A stretch of 64,000 bases of DNA from contig OU744449.1 in assembly GCA_916610825.1 (NCBI GenBank), positions 12,035,520-12,099,519 of the forward strand. The letters run 5' to 3'. Positions 1-11,922 of the stretch are shown here, piece by piece. The position numbers were made by a program, and so were the translations under genes. Position 1 is the first letter of the stretch; every line of letters begins with the position of its first letter. Source of the DNA: Haliclystus octoradiatus. Its lineage: Eukaryota; Cnidaria; Staurozoa; Stauromedusae; Haliclystidae. The notes below the pieces were generated by a model. It searched no databases. It had not been told where the DNA came from and was given only the letters and a program-made list of their open reading frames with translations.

Positions 1-309
1 TTATGACAATTAATTGATCGAACAGAGGTGATGAATTAATTACCTAAGAACAATAGATTTACCATGCATCGATCAGAAACTTCCGCTCTACGTTTTCGTA
101 GAGTGGCTGGACAGAGAACTGTGCAAATCACACAGACCCTATTCTTTTGTGAATGAATCGCGATCTGTAACGCAGATTACAAAATGACAGGCCATTGCAT
201 AGGCATATATCTTTGTCATCTTCTCTCATTTGAGGGTGTCATTACATCGTAGGTTATTGCTTTGAAATTTTAAGTGAGCATCAAATTCTCGGATATTTTC
301 CTTTTCCAT

Positions 310-759
310 TTAAAGTGTTACGGATGCTAGTCCCCGGTTAACCAGTGGGATATCCACAAAATCCGTCTGATGTCCCATGAACTGTTGTCTAGCGTGATGA
401 AGGAAGCCTATCAACTCGGGGATCTTAGACATGTGGACTAGGACTGAATCAGCTCTGGAGGCATTGTCCAATGTTTGACTGATCATAACAAAGTAACCAT
501 TTCTAATGTCTGTGTCCAACTCAGCTGTGACCATCAATTGTAACTTCTTTTGTCCATTGTTTTTCCATTCAGTGGTGCGCTTCTTAAAAAGGTCACTCGT
601 GGGGTTCACTTTTGTGTGATAAAGACCAGCTGTTTCCAAATTCTCTTTTATATTAGTAACCTTATTGTTATCTTCTTCTTCTTCGGTGCTCTACACTTCA
701 CTAAGTTATTATATACATTCTTCATTTTTGATGATTTTCTTTCTTACCTTGTCACTCAT
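310..759 (-). CDS. Small two-exon gene, unrecognised 130-aa protein
   Basis: Two exons on the minus strand: 759..748 (ATG AGT GAC AAG, then GTAAGA) and 690..310 (after a TAG acceptor, ending in TAA). The 57-nt intron keeps the frame, giving MSDK followed by an acidic STEEEED stretch and then a folded-looking domain of about 110 residues. It includes NGYFVMISQTLDNASRADSV and KIPELIGFLHHARQQF. I see no signal peptide, membrane segment or catalytic motif. The start was chosen because the short first exon has a good donor and joins in phase; without it the open frame has no ATG near its beginning. I do not recognise the family. It could also be the 3' part of a longer gene if the tiny first exon is wrong. 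Confidence 0.55.
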
Positions 760-1039
760 CTCTACCTAAATTTTCAACAGTAATTCCTTCGAATAATTCC
801 TCGATATCAAGGTGAAAATTTGTTCTAAGGTGATAAAAAGATATGAGTCTAAACGAAAAATACAGCTCCAAACTCAAATGAATCCAACCAGCCTCCACCA
901 ATGCTGTTACCAACTGAATATCAACAGTTCTACCAATTTTCCTCAACTATAATCAGTGTCTTTCGGAGCCCCATATTTATCTCTCTGAGCCACTCATTCT
1001 ACTCCATTTGCGGTAGCCCCTTCACATTTTAAGTACATT

Positions 1040-1250
1040 AAGGGCTGACAGCCCCTTTGAACCCTTTACTGTTCCCTTTGAACCCCTCATTGTTCTGTTG
1101 AACCCCTGCGAGCCCCTTATTGTTCTCTTGCACCCCTTCGAGTCCCTCATTGTTCTCTTAGCGGGGGTCCCCTCTAATCTTGTGCTGGTCACACCTTGAG
1201 CCCCTCATTGTTCTCCTTGAACCCCCATTATTCTCGGGGTCAAAGTACAA
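1040..1250. repeat. C-rich imperfect tandem repeat
   Basis: Decayed units built on CCCCTCATTGTTCTCTTGAA recur about every 28-30 bp (for example near 1080, 1110, 1145 and 1200). The block is markedly more C-rich than its surroundings and overlaps no convincing gene. Confidence 0.7.
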
Positions 1251-1589
1251 TTCTATTACGTCACACTCATTTAATATACTGCTTAAGGCAGGTCTGTGAA
1301 CAACATTATGGCCACTGCTAAGTCGATATTGTAACAGTAAATATAACATATTGAGATTTTCCTAGTACCTGTCATATACTTGCATATCAGAGATTTGTCA
1401 GTTTCTGGGTGGATTCCCCAATCTGACACAATAGGGATTCACTACCAGCTCATGAAATTAGACGTATGTTTCTTGGTAAAGGCAAAACAATTTTGAAATG
1501 GCTTCTTCAAAATCCAAAATGCAGTGTAGAGCGTTGCACCAAAGCCAACGGATAAGTGTAAATAAAAATCTTCATTTAGTGGGAAACGC

Positions 1590-1808
1590 GGAGTGCAGTC
1601 CGTTGCGCTGAAAGTTCGATGCGCCAAAAATCGTTGGGCCGAAATTCTGTTGCGTTGATTGGTCGTTGCACCGAGACCTATACGCCGAAAGTCCGTAGCA
1701 CCGAAAGTCCATTAGGCCGAAAAGCGATGCGCCGATAGGCCGATACGCCGAAAGTCCGTTGCGCCGAATGGCTGTTGCGCAGAATGACACTGCATCGAGA
1801 GTCCGTTC
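1590..1808. repeat. GCGCCGAAAGTCCGTT minisatellite, decayed
   Basis: About ten diverged copies of a roughly 19-bp unit (core GCGCCGAAAGTCCGTT) in tandem. GC content is far above the surrounding AT-rich DNA. The array ends just before the inverted-repeat element that starts at 1816. Confidence 0.75.
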
Positions 1809-1815
1809 GTCACGG

Positions 1816-2382
1816 AAATAGACTTACATAGACTGCTGATTCCACTGCCAAACTTCATGGAAAACACATAGCGACCATGAGCATCCATAACGACAGACGC
1901 AAAGTACAAAAACAGAGGCTTGAAAACCGTGAAATTTCAAGCCATTTTTTGAACAATTTTTGTTTCCAAATGAAACAGGATGTTTTCTCATAAAAGAGTT
2001 TTTTATGACAAAAAATTTCAAGTTGCATCATACATGAGTTAAAATTTCTATTTTTTAATCGTATCTAAAGGTAAATAGTTTTTTTTTTCAATTTTTATAT
2101 TTCCTTGTTTCTCGGTGTGATTTTAAATTATTCATAAATGTTAGAAAATAATTGTGATCCTATGAACAAATCTCGCTTTGCTGGCAGGAAAATTCTATTT
2201 AAATTATCTTTCCATGACAGTGAGAACACATTGTTTAGAGTTTAGATTACAAAAGACTTGATAGGAGAGATCAAATAATTTTAAAAATGTCAATGAGGAG
2301 AGCGCTAAAATAAGTCCTTTGCGTCAGTCATCTTTGTTCACCATGTTGCATATTTTCGTCAGCAGGCTATGTAAGTCTATGG
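1816..2382. mobile_element. 567-bp inverted-repeat element, copy 1 (6-bp target duplication)
   Basis: The ends are inverted repeats: AATAGACTTACATAGACTGC at the left, and the right end reads GCAGGCTATGTAAGTCTATG. The flanks are TCACGG and TCATGG, a 6-bp duplication with one mismatch. A second copy with the same ends and a perfect 6-bp duplication lies at 19634..20204. There is no transposase frame, so the element is non-autonomous. Confidence 0.75.
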
Positions 2383-3029
2383 TCATGGATCGATATAAAG
2401 AATCGATAAGGATAAATGATCTTCATGCAGAAATACTTGGAAGCTAGATAGCCTGGATGCCGACTACAACATTCTCAAGGAGAAATGTAAAGAATGTAAC
2501 GTTTTCAGTCTAGATTTCAATGTTTTCTTTTGTTATCTATATTTCTTTATTAAGATTAAAAACTGACGAGTTTATATGTTGAAACTTTTGAAAGCTTATG
2601 AAACAATTAAATACAATAAACTATGAAATAAATTACAAACATCGCCTTGAATTTAATTCTAATCGATCACACACAACATGCTCTCCTCAAGCTAATCGCC
2701 TATACATAATCAAACTCTAAAGAGAGTAACTTTAACAAAAAACGTATAAAAAATTATATATTTAAATGTAGTATGCTTAAATTTTCACATCGAATATATA
2801 TTTAATTTAATTAATTACTTAATGCTAAATTATATCGCATTTTGGTAAGCACAGTTAATGATTCACATCTTTACTATCTTTACTACTTCAGAAACATACG
2901 TGCATTGTCAGGCAACTGAAATTTAGTTTCATTCAATTGGCTGTAACATCCACTCCAGATTACAATATTGCACATTTTTAGCTGGATTTGTCTATTTTCA
3001 CCAAGTTTTCAATTCGACTTTATTCTTAC
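2383..3029. other. AT-rich spacer, nothing recognised
   Basis: Low-complexity AT-rich sequence without a supportable exon, RNA gene or repeat that I can match elsewhere in the window. Confidence 0.4.
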
Positions 3030-3114
3030 CAGCTACTGCCTTCTTGTGTCTGTCTGCAATTTTCTTTACTTTTTGCACCCTGTTTCCTTCATCCTCACTT
3101 TTCAAAGGATCCAT
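3030..3114 (-). CDS. Possible isolated coding exon
   Basis: On the minus strand an ATG at 3114 opens 28 lysine-rich codons (MDPLKSEDEGNRVQKV, then KKIADRHKKAVA) that end at a strong donor, G|GTAAGA. The exon could extend upstream, since the frame stays open through KTKH before the ATG. I found no partner exon within 3 kb downstream. It may be a first exon of an unresolved gene, or a chance open frame. Confidence 0.25.
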
Positions 3115-4169
3115 ATGTTTTGTCTTTGGAGACTTTGAGCAGGGAATGAGCAGATGATAAAGTGGTTAGCACAACGGTTTCATCTAATAAAACATAATAT
3201 GGTAACAATTTGCCCATTGTTCTTTAAAAGGTCAGTTTAGAGCTCTTCCTTGTGTATTTGGGACTGCAAAGTTTTAACATAATGATACAATTCTAGCCAT
3301 TGATACTAGCCTTCTGCAAGCATTGTAGTGTTTTATTGTACACATGTACATGATATCCAAGCACAAATGAGATTCCGCTTAGGAGATGGGAAATGTAAGC
3401 ATCAAGCGTTGAAGAGACTGTTATAGTCATCAGTCATGGAAGCTACTACAATCTCTATGCTCTTGATTGGCAGTGCTCACATTGTTATGTGCTATGTATT
3501 TGATAAGAAAATTCAACGAATATAGTTTTTAATTTTTATTTATAGTAACAACGTTTTGATTGCTTCATTCAATCATTTTCAAGTTAAAGTTTACAGTTTT
3601 TACAGGACTATTTATATGGGTTAATTTAATACAATATAGAAAGGATACTAATATAATAATACAAATTGAAAATACAAATAAAATTGACAAGAAATATTTG
3701 ATTTCTTGTGAGATTACGCAGATGTAATACGATATGGCTTTCGAGTTTGTTGTTAGATAACGAGTGTGTCTAAATTTCGATGGCCCACGAACAAAGAGTG
3801 ATGTAATCATTTTAATAATCATGTAACATAACCTTTGTCTGGAACATCAATATCTCTCATCAATTTCACTACAACAATGACTTGTTTTCTAATTTAATGG
3901 TTCATTGATTAATCATTAAATACAATTGGAATGAAATTCTTACGAATATCATTTCAAAATATGACGCGAAGATTTCAACACAATTGTTTTTCAAACATAT
4001 GTGCAATATTAAAAATAAAATAAGAGTTACATTTGAATATAGCAAGTCCCAAGTTGTTACTTTTTGAATTTCTCAAGTTGAAGTTTTAATTTCGGAGTAT
4101 ACATTTGATTTGATTTTGAAAAATATTCCATCTGTCGCAGCTCGTCGCCATTTTCAAAACACATAAAAC
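3115..4169. other. AT-rich spacer with an 85-bp dispersed repeat
   Basis: No gene is supported. The segment near 3745..3830 (minus strand, starting ATGATTATTAAAATGATTAC) recurs diverged on the plus strand at 12288..12370, so it is a small dispersed repeat. The rest is unremarkable. Confidence 0.4.
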
Positions 4170-6020
4170 CGTGCAGGCAGAGCCATCGATATACAAGAGT
4201 TGGGACACTATTGTTCTTTTTAGCCTCAATCTGATAATATTTCTTATTCATGGGCGCCATTTTTGTTCGTGACAAACGAGGTCTATTTTTCTCAACACGT
4301 TTTCCTTGCTTCTTGACAAGCTTGTTCATGTTTTGCTAGCACTTGGAATTGTATGATAAGCTTGAGATTGTAGGTTAATAATTTGACAAAGTAAAAGTGT
4401 ATCTCAGTGTGAAATGGAATTCACAGAACACATTTCATTCCGATTGATCTACTCTGACGCTGATATTCGCTTGTTAATATCATCCTTGATGGATTCGTGT
4501 TTGCACCGTGAAAGAATGCCTGACCTTGGAGTTGGAGTAGCGAAGAAATCAGCATTAAATCGGCAGTTGAAGCCTTGAAGTTATTTTAAATAATGGTAGA
4601 ATTACATTTCTTTACAAGCGATTCAGAAGTACAAGGTTAGTTAGTATTACACCTATTTTATCTGAATAATTTGAATATAGTACCTCCTTGCAATTTTTAA
4701 TATTGCTTTTTCTCGCATTGCGCTTGATGATTGATAAGAAGCTGTACGATTTCTGATTTGTAATTGAAATGTTTTCTGATTATTTTCTTGGCCAAAACAG
4801 ATAGTGTAATGGTGTATAAGTTGTTGAGTAATCCGCTGGAGTATCCCGAAAGTAAGGATGGTTATAGACAGTTGTGAAAGGGTAATGAATGAGATTGCGT
4901 CGCCGTCTTGATGACTCTAAAACACATTCATAATATTCATTCTTTCTGGCAACTGATTTGAATTTTATAACTATTGAGGGCATTGACAGATGCACCAAAG
5001 CCAATATGGATAAAGGATTCATGTAGTAGCTCCAATAACTTTTTTATAACTGATAATAACTGACTGATATTTTGCTTTGATTGTTATGGACAAAATTGTA
5101 GATGTTTAGATTTGTGTAGTGGGCTTTGCTGCTGGTAAGTTTGTCTGAAAAAATGATCGTAAATAATGCAGATGAAATTATAATAAACCTTTTTCTATGT
5201 ATTTATTGCAGGAGCTTGTAATCGCCAATCAATGCAGATTGAATTTGAGAAACCTCAGATTTTTAATTTTGTTTTCGGAAACCAATCGCTTACTTGCCAA
5301 TGTCATATGTGATATGTCGCTACAAGCATATTGATATGATTTTGTTATTGATGGACATTATCTAATCATTATTTTGTTAATAATTTGTAATATGTAATAT
5401 GTAAAATACTGTATAGTGTATCAATATTGAAATCGTAAAACGATAAATCATAATAATGAATCACCTCACAAATCGATCAAATGATTCAGTTTTTATCGTG
5501 TGACTTTGTGTGTCATAACAAAAGCGTTAATCCAGCTTTGTCTCCAAAAGGTAAGAAATATAATTTATAACCGTAATATTTAATTTATGGTTCAAATTTT
5601 TACAAATTTGCAACACAAATTGGAAGAGCATACTTATTGATTAAATGTACATGTGTTGTGTTCTAACTCTGAGTTTCATTATTATTCTATCGAATGGTTT
5701 GTAATCTTTGAAATTGAAATGCTCGAAATAGATAATCTATCTATCATCAGAACATGAAAATTTATAATATCATACCCATTCGTGGCAGAATAACTACCTT
5801 ATTACAACATAATTTGCAATGTTTACATCCTTTGAATTCAAAACACATACAATTTCTTCGCGCTAAGTTGAAGTCTTTCAGAAATCACGAACATAAATGG
5901 CGCCCATGTGTCACGTGATAATCGCGTTGGCCAATAAGACGCTCAGCGGCAACATGAGAGTGTGTCCCAACTCTTGTATATCGATGGCTCTGCGTGCAGG
6001 TATAGACCTATACCTGCACC
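4170..6020. other. Split hairpin: hAT target site
   Basis: Removing the element and one duplicated copy leaves GTGCAGGTATAG-AC-CTATACCTGCAC, two perfect 12-bp inverted arms with a 2-bp loop. The transposon therefore landed in the arm of a palindrome. Confidence 0.7.
4178..5992. mobile_element. hAT-type non-autonomous transposon with perfect 8-bp target duplication
   Basis: The terminal inverted repeats start CAGAGCCATCGATATACAAG and run on into AGTTGGGACAC at both ends (31 bp). Both flanks are CGTGCAGG (4170..4177 and 5993..6000), an exact 8-bp duplication typical of hAT transposons. Subterminal sequence is also mirrored (GGGCGCCAT near 4252, ATGGCGCCC near 5897). No long transposase frame is present in 1815 bp, so it is an internally deleted or non-autonomous element. 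A 283-bp relative with the same ends lies at 45247..45529. Confidence 0.88.
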
Positions 6021-6189
6021 CTTTTGGTGGTTGCCATGGAATCTCTTGGGTTGTCTTGATATAACTGCTAAACACGTGGTACAAATCCGCCAATCGTGAC
6101 TCAAGTTTTTTTCAAGTGATTATTAATTCTATTTAAACACTAGGGATTTTGAAGAATCCTTTTGTGTGCTTAGGGACGATCCCTTTTAT

Positions 6190-7265
6190 CAAACAATCAA
6201 ATTTTGTTTTGCTTCGGGACAAAACTTGAAAAATGATAAAATGAACCTCAGTTTTTATTGATGTTGTTTTATTGCTGCATAATAAACTGGTTTTTATATT
6301 GATGGCATTGAGTTTTGTACCAATTACAACAAGGTATTTGTCCTGCAATGCTTTTGAAAATTCTCTGAAAATTCTGAGTGAACACTCAATGAAACAGGTT
6401 GATGCATATCAGCAACAAATTTATCAATAAAATATTAGTGTTCATTGAGCTTGGCTTTGTATTTGTATTTGTATTTGATGCTTTTCTCAAGGCAGGGAAA
6501 GGCCTGTTTTAACTATTTTGATTTGCTTAATCGATAAGATTCTTAATCGTATAACTTGATGCTGCTATTTGAATGTCCATATACATCCACTTCGAAGCTG
6601 CAGCTGCATTTCTTTAAGTCACACTGGCCCTCTTCTCTTCGGTGACACCAACACAGACTTACGTTGAACCAAATATTTTGGAAAAGGTTGGATTTTCCAG
6701 TGAAATACATTCCCTTCTTGAAGCTTAGTAATATCAAGCTGTTGCTCAATTGGAGCTTTATAGTTTACATTTTCTTTCCCGTTATTTTTACATTATTCTT
6801 TCACATTTTTCTTTTGGCATTAAGAACCATGATGAGATTTTAAATTAAGCATTGCTTGCAATAATTATAGCTCTATTATTTGGAGGGTTATATATTTGTC
6901 TCTCAATGCCATATCCAATGCCAAGAAGCTGGAACTTCCACATGTTTTGTCAGTTTTGGTTCTTACATCATTATAAAAGCTGGAAGACATGCATCCAATG
7001 TCGGAACACTCATTCCCTCTAGCTGCATATATTTGCAGTGTGATAGCCATTCTAAATAAACAATATCAATGTTATAATTTCTGTTTATTTGTATATTTAA
7101 TTAACAAATTTGTTTGGATAATTTGACAATTTGAACATTCACCTTATATATTGTTACCAGATACTTTGCTTTTTATTTTTGTGTTTTTGTTTTGATCATT
7201 GCTCAGAAGTTTGTTTACAACTTCCTCCGTTGAAGACAAAAACGTTTTCCATATTTTCAGTAGCT
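6190..7265 (-). mobile_element. Dispersed repeat, copy A (inverted relative to 27408..28530)
   Basis: About 1.1 kb matches 27408..28530 in opposite orientation, with numerous substitutions and indels. On the minus strand it holds short related frames: [20 protein letters not shown] (ATG at 7050) and, further along, a frame with [12 protein letters not shown]. The plus-strand copy has the same frames and is followed by piggyBac-like transposase fragments, so this may be a piece of the same piggyBac family, but that link is inference. Confidence 0.7.
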
Positions 7266-7411
7266 ACTTTAAGTGGAAATTAGTAAATATTCATGATCCG
7301 ACATAATGTGTATTATAGTTAAAATGACACTTGCGTCAGGCACATAATACGAGAGAAGAACAGCTTATGAATCCTTGTGAAACTTTAGATTCGTAATTCA
7401 AGATTTCAGTG

Positions 7412-8558
7412 TCAACTGGTGAACGATTATTTTGGGAATTTTATGTTGATCATTTACCAGTTTGGTAAAATATTCTTTCCATGGATAAGAGATATTATTT
7501 TGCAATGTTATTTTGCTTTTGATACCGTAAACATTTTTGGAAACGTTGTTTTCGTTGACACATTTGACCTCCGCCGAAATTCAACATCTTTCATGTTTAC
7601 AACTATATTAATAAATTCGAATAAATGCTTTTCGTCAAACTTATGCTCGCTAATATATAAAACCACTTTGTACAAGAGTCATATTCGTAAAGAGATGATT
7701 ATGTCTGCTGATAAAAGGTCCCTTTACTGCAGCTAATCAGTCGCAGCTATCCAGTTGAATTGAATTTCCTCTGCTAAAAACATTTTACAGCATCTAATTA
7801 GTCTATACTATTCAGTTCGTTTGCCGCATCTATTTGGATGATTTCCGCGGCTAATAATAGATTCATCATATATAGCTGTCGAAACGTCGGAATAAATTTA
7901 ATCGTGATCTTTCATACTAAAATGATTTTCGAAGAAACTTTTAATTACTTTTACTATTGCAATACTTTAATTATGGCTGGTAGTATAACAATTCTGTTAT
8001 GAATATGCTGCTTCTACATGTAAAATAATATCGCTAGCACACATTCTGAATAAGGCCTATTGTACAAAGCTTGCTCAATATTATATTTAATCGTATTTAA
8101 TTAGATATAATAGTACGTATGTTCTCTGTACTGTTTTCATAGTGCTCAATGACATTTGCATATGCAGAGCTATATATAATTAAATTAATAGATTAATAGA
8201 TTGGACTGCCTGATGATCGCTTAGGCGTGAAACTTGAAGTAGCAAAAATGAATGTTTGATTTTTGACTATTTTCAACTATAATAGAAATATCAAAAATAT
8301 TATCAATGATGCCACTTGTTTTTGAACTGCAGCCATTTGTAAACATGTTCTATAATATCATTTGCTGTTGATTGACAGTAAAGTTCCCGGCCCATCCATT
8401 GTTCCAAATTTAATTTATTTTACATTTATTTATCCAAATTTTGTGTTTTTCTAATTAATTTAATTATATTTAATTATATATATATATATATATAATTTAT
8501 TTATTAACATGCTCTCCCTTTAATCAATAGACGTTTGTTTCCGTTTGTTCTGAAGGAA
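7412..8558. other. 1.15-kb insert specific to the left arm
   Basis: This sequence is absent from the mirror position (about 17165..17176). It carries half of a foldback element at 8203..8285 (the full hairpin is at 35687..35863), scattered GCAGCTA/TAGCTGC words and a TA-dinucleotide run at about 8476..8494. An open frame from 7419 looks like chance. No clean terminal repeats were seen, so insertion here versus deletion from the right arm cannot be decided. Confidence 0.5.
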
Positions 8559-9280
8559 GATCATATACATATTTCCCTTAATGGTCTCACATGCACAACA
8601 GTACCTTACCTTACTATTTAATCTAATATCTGATGGTATAAATAGCTGCGGTGTGTTGACTTTTTAGCTGCGATTTAATAAAGATGCCGCTATGAGGCAA
8701 TTTGCTGCAAAAATGATCTATTTACGCGGGTCTATTTAGCTGCGGTGGATTGAATTTGTAGCTGCGGAGTTAAATGATTCAACTCCAAATTTAAACCTCC
8801 ATGTTCAACTCACAAGTCACAACGGAGCAAGAGTAAATTAATTGGATGAATAGCACGAATTAGTGCAATTATGAATAAAAAAGCAATGAAGAAAAGGAAT
8901 TCAATTCGAAAATGCTGATTGGTCTTACCAGTTTTTTGGTAAGCCCATATACTCTTCAAGAAGGTCAACAGTAGGTCTGCACGCAGGCTACATACAATCA
9001 GAATCCTTCGAATGTAGATCACATGACTGTGTTGCATGTTTGACGTCACAATAGGATGCGATTGAATTTATAATTCGACAGAATCTACTGGTGCCAGGAG
9101 TTATATTTAGTGTTCGTAGCTCAGTCGAAATAGTTACTATGGAATAAACTGTTGAAGCCAATCATTTGGTAGAAAACTGTTATTCAGCTTGAAACGAAAG
9201 CTGACTGATAGCAAATTCCAAAGGAGGTTGAATTAAAACAGAGGAAATTGAACATTTAAAGTTCAGAAGACGGAACTACC

Positions 9281-11314
9281 ATGGATTCCAGGTAACAAAT
9301 AAATATTCCGTTTCGACAAATATTATATGTATAAACATCGTAAAGTTTTTTCTACAAGACTAGCATAACTTATTTATTAACATCAGGATAACTACGCAAA
9401 ACAGAGACATCTATATATACGCCATTACTTTACAATTGTACACAATCGTTGCTTGATTATATAATTAAATCAATTTTGAGATAAGAAATCTGTATTGAAA
9501 ACGATCCGACTTGATCATCAGCGTGGATCTCAATTCATTATGACGTCAAAGAGGATTAGTTTAACAGGCTTGTGTTAACTGGTCTAAAACTTCCAATTTC
9601 AACAGCAACAATGAATTTGAATTAAACGTATATCCAAACTGAGATGTACATAATTCATTTTTATTACTGTTTTGTTTTTCTGCAGTCAAAAGATGAATTC
9701 ATTGTCTGGTAGTGCTGTGGTTGATATTTATCAGAATATATGCAAAAGTGTGACAAATTAAGTCTCGTCAATCATGGTCAATTGAAAATGATTGAAAGTA
9801 TTAATAATGGTAGAAAAATATTGAATAAAAGTCAAGGGAATGCATTAAAAATATTATTAAACCTTTGGAAGGAAAGATTGAAGTTTTAGAAAATGAAAGA
9901 ATAAACTTAGAAAAAGAAAAAGTTAAACAACGAAAAGAAAACGAAAATCTCAAAAAAGAGAACAAACTATACCAAAGACAAATGATTGACATGCAAAATA
10001 ACGTAATCAAACATGTGGCTACATCAGTTAGCCAATCAAAGGAGAGCAACAATAACATCACTGCACAACCAAATAAATGTTGCCATTCTGATCAAGGTAT
10101 CAGAAACAAACAAATTCAATGCGATGTTATGTCAAACAGAGATGTTCATCAGTTCATTGAAAAGAAACCAAAGAAAGGCTTTGGTAAGTTCTTCAGAGGT
10201 TGTATCTCAGCACCGAAACACAATTATAACAATTGCACGTGGCACATTATACAGAATGAACCAATGGTCAATGAAGACGTATCAAAGAAAGAGGCCAGAT
10301 TAGAAGCAAATAGGTTACATGTAACACGTGATATTATTCAGAAGCAACAATCCGATGAGATCCAACGCTGTCACGATGAACAAAAATACCTTGGTAAACA
10401 ATTGCAAAATGTTATTGAACATAAAATTGCTGTTAAAAAGAGATACCGTGCACAAGCACAAGCACAATATAATCAAACCCAAATGACAATCGCAGGCAAC
10501 GAAAAAGGAATCGAAAAACACAAAAGCAACGTTGACATGTTGATGGCTGAGCTGGGAGAGGCACGTGACAATTTGAAGAAACACACTGATATAAAAGTAA
10601 CCAACGAAGGAACACAAACGGGCGCAAGTGATTTGCAAAGGAGAGTCTCGTTTAGTGACAGCGCACTCGAGGCTGACGATGAAATGAGATTGAAAAGTTT
10701 AATTGTTAGAAGATCACATACACGTATAAATGACAGTGACGACAATCTGAAGAGCAACCTTGGTGTTTTTGACGCAAGCGTGTTAACAATTATATTACGA
10801 CGCTGCGAAAGAAAATTAGAAAACATGCGTTAGAAGGCCACATGTCACATGATAACAATTGTATCGATTGAATCCCCCAAGAGCAGGAAGTAAAGGTGTT
10901 ATTTGCCGTTTGCTCTTACATGAGTAATCAACAAAGTAGACAACGATTTTCCAATGCTTCAGGCTGGGGTTATATGGACGCACCGAACTCAATTGATTCA
11001 TTCCTTCGAAATAAATCTCATGATAGCGCGAACGAGACCAGGCTACAAAGTCTGATTGACCAATTAACGAACAATCGAGAACAATTGAAAGGACAATTGA
11101 CAAAGGTTAAACAAGCCATAGACCTCGAATACTACAAACAATTTCACAGCAACTTCACAGCAAACTCAAACCGAAGATACGAATAGAATGTCAAGTAATC
11201 ATGTGAAAGAGGAATCATCGCCAATGGAATGCATCGTACTCAAATCGAAGTTAGCTGAAATCCAAAGTCGATGTACATCTCTTGAGAGCGAGAAATATTC
11301 AAACGAGGCATCCG
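9281..11314 (+). pseudogene. Truncated mirror copy of the coiled-coil gene
   Basis: Exon 1 is 9281..9291 (ATGGATTCCAG|GTAACA) and exon 2 begins at 9686 after TGCAG, exactly as in the right-arm gene. The long open part 9865..10833 encodes coiled-coil heptads. The copy is broken by a deletion of about 64 nt near 9728, a frame break at the A-run 9847..9851, an in-frame TAG at 10831..10833, a repeat insertion at about 10846..11030, and loss of everything beyond 11314, including the C-terminal exons. It lacks the extra 1-nt deletion seen in the right copy near 14872. A short fusion transcript remains possible, since the promoter side was duplicated too. Confidence 0.8.
10962..11030. mobile_element. 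Terminal fragment of the Harbinger-like element
   Basis: GGCTGGGGTTATATGG and the following 50 bp match the right end of the element at 46714..47587 in reverse orientation, up to GATAGCGCG. It sits inside the insertion that disrupts the left coiled-coil copy. Confidence 0.65.
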
Positions 11315-11922
11315 ATTGATCGATAAAATTTTAATGAATGTTGATTTTGATTGTAAATTACGTCGGTTGTTTCTTGGTCTACTATATGTTGGTTGTCATA
11401 TATGTTCATTAAATGTTAGTTAATCATTCTTATTCTCGTTTTGATTTCTTTTCAAAGATTTTAGTTGAATTAAGGTGAAGTTTTTAATCACACATCTATC
11501 ATTTGGTTCTATGAAATTACTTTGACATTAATTTCTGTTCTCCAATTGTGTAATCAGGTGAAATATAGACACGGTATAATTCACTGTCTCGCTGCTAACG
11601 TTAGGGCAACGATAGGGACTCCTCAGATTAGTTCAGAAACAAATTGGACCATGCGATGCCGTGCGATGCGGATCTATTGAGGTATGATCTATTTCGAGTT
11701 AGCGAGGATTCCAAGGAACTCTCATGCACTGACGGATGAAGAAATTAATAAACCTTTAGATAAGTAATCGAGTCAGTTGTCCATTCAATTGTTAGAAAGA
11801 TGATTGATCAGATTTTTAAGACATATTCAATTTCAAAATTTACAAAACTTGTCTTATTTTAACTTCATCTTACAATAATATATTTACAAATTATTTACAA
11901 ATTATTTACAAGAAAGTCAATT
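11315..11922. other. Spacer inside the inverted duplication
   Basis: AT-rich, with no exon recognised. It lies just downstream of the coiled-coil gene's stop codon on the minus strand, so it may contain that gene's 3' UTR. Repeated AAATTATTTAC words occur at 11885..11910. Confidence 0.35.

Larger units (their letters stand above)
7312..11314 (+). repeat. Left arm of large inverted duplication
   Basis: This arm mirrors 14336..17284. Matching blocks are 7312..7411 and 8559..11314. The 7412..8558 stretch is extra here (about 1.15 kb). Within the arm, the partial coiled-coil gene copy has a deletion of about 64 nt after GTTGATATT (near 9728), and at 10846..11030 foreign sequence replaces about 36 bp. 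The divergence is a few percent. Confidence 0.88.

Noticed and set aside
4057..4329. 90-codon minus-strand frame
   Set aside because: It runs through the terminal repeat of the hAT element, so the protein would be half transposon end; no splice or homology support.
7419..7736. 105-codon open frame on the plus strand
   Set aside because: AT-rich composition, no motif, lies in an insert absent from the mirror arm; probably chance.
8209..8240. Hammerhead-like CTGATGATCGCTTAGGCGTGAAAC motif
   Set aside because: The inner stem closes with a U-U mismatch and there is no stem I partner or UH cleavage site beside it, so I do not annotate it as a ribozyme; it is kept only as a finding under the hairpin element.
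10013..10638. Several other-frame open readings in the coiled-coil duplicate and their mirror images near 15 kb
   Set aside because: Both arms show the same shadows; the heptad-bearing frame with matching splice sites is the real one.
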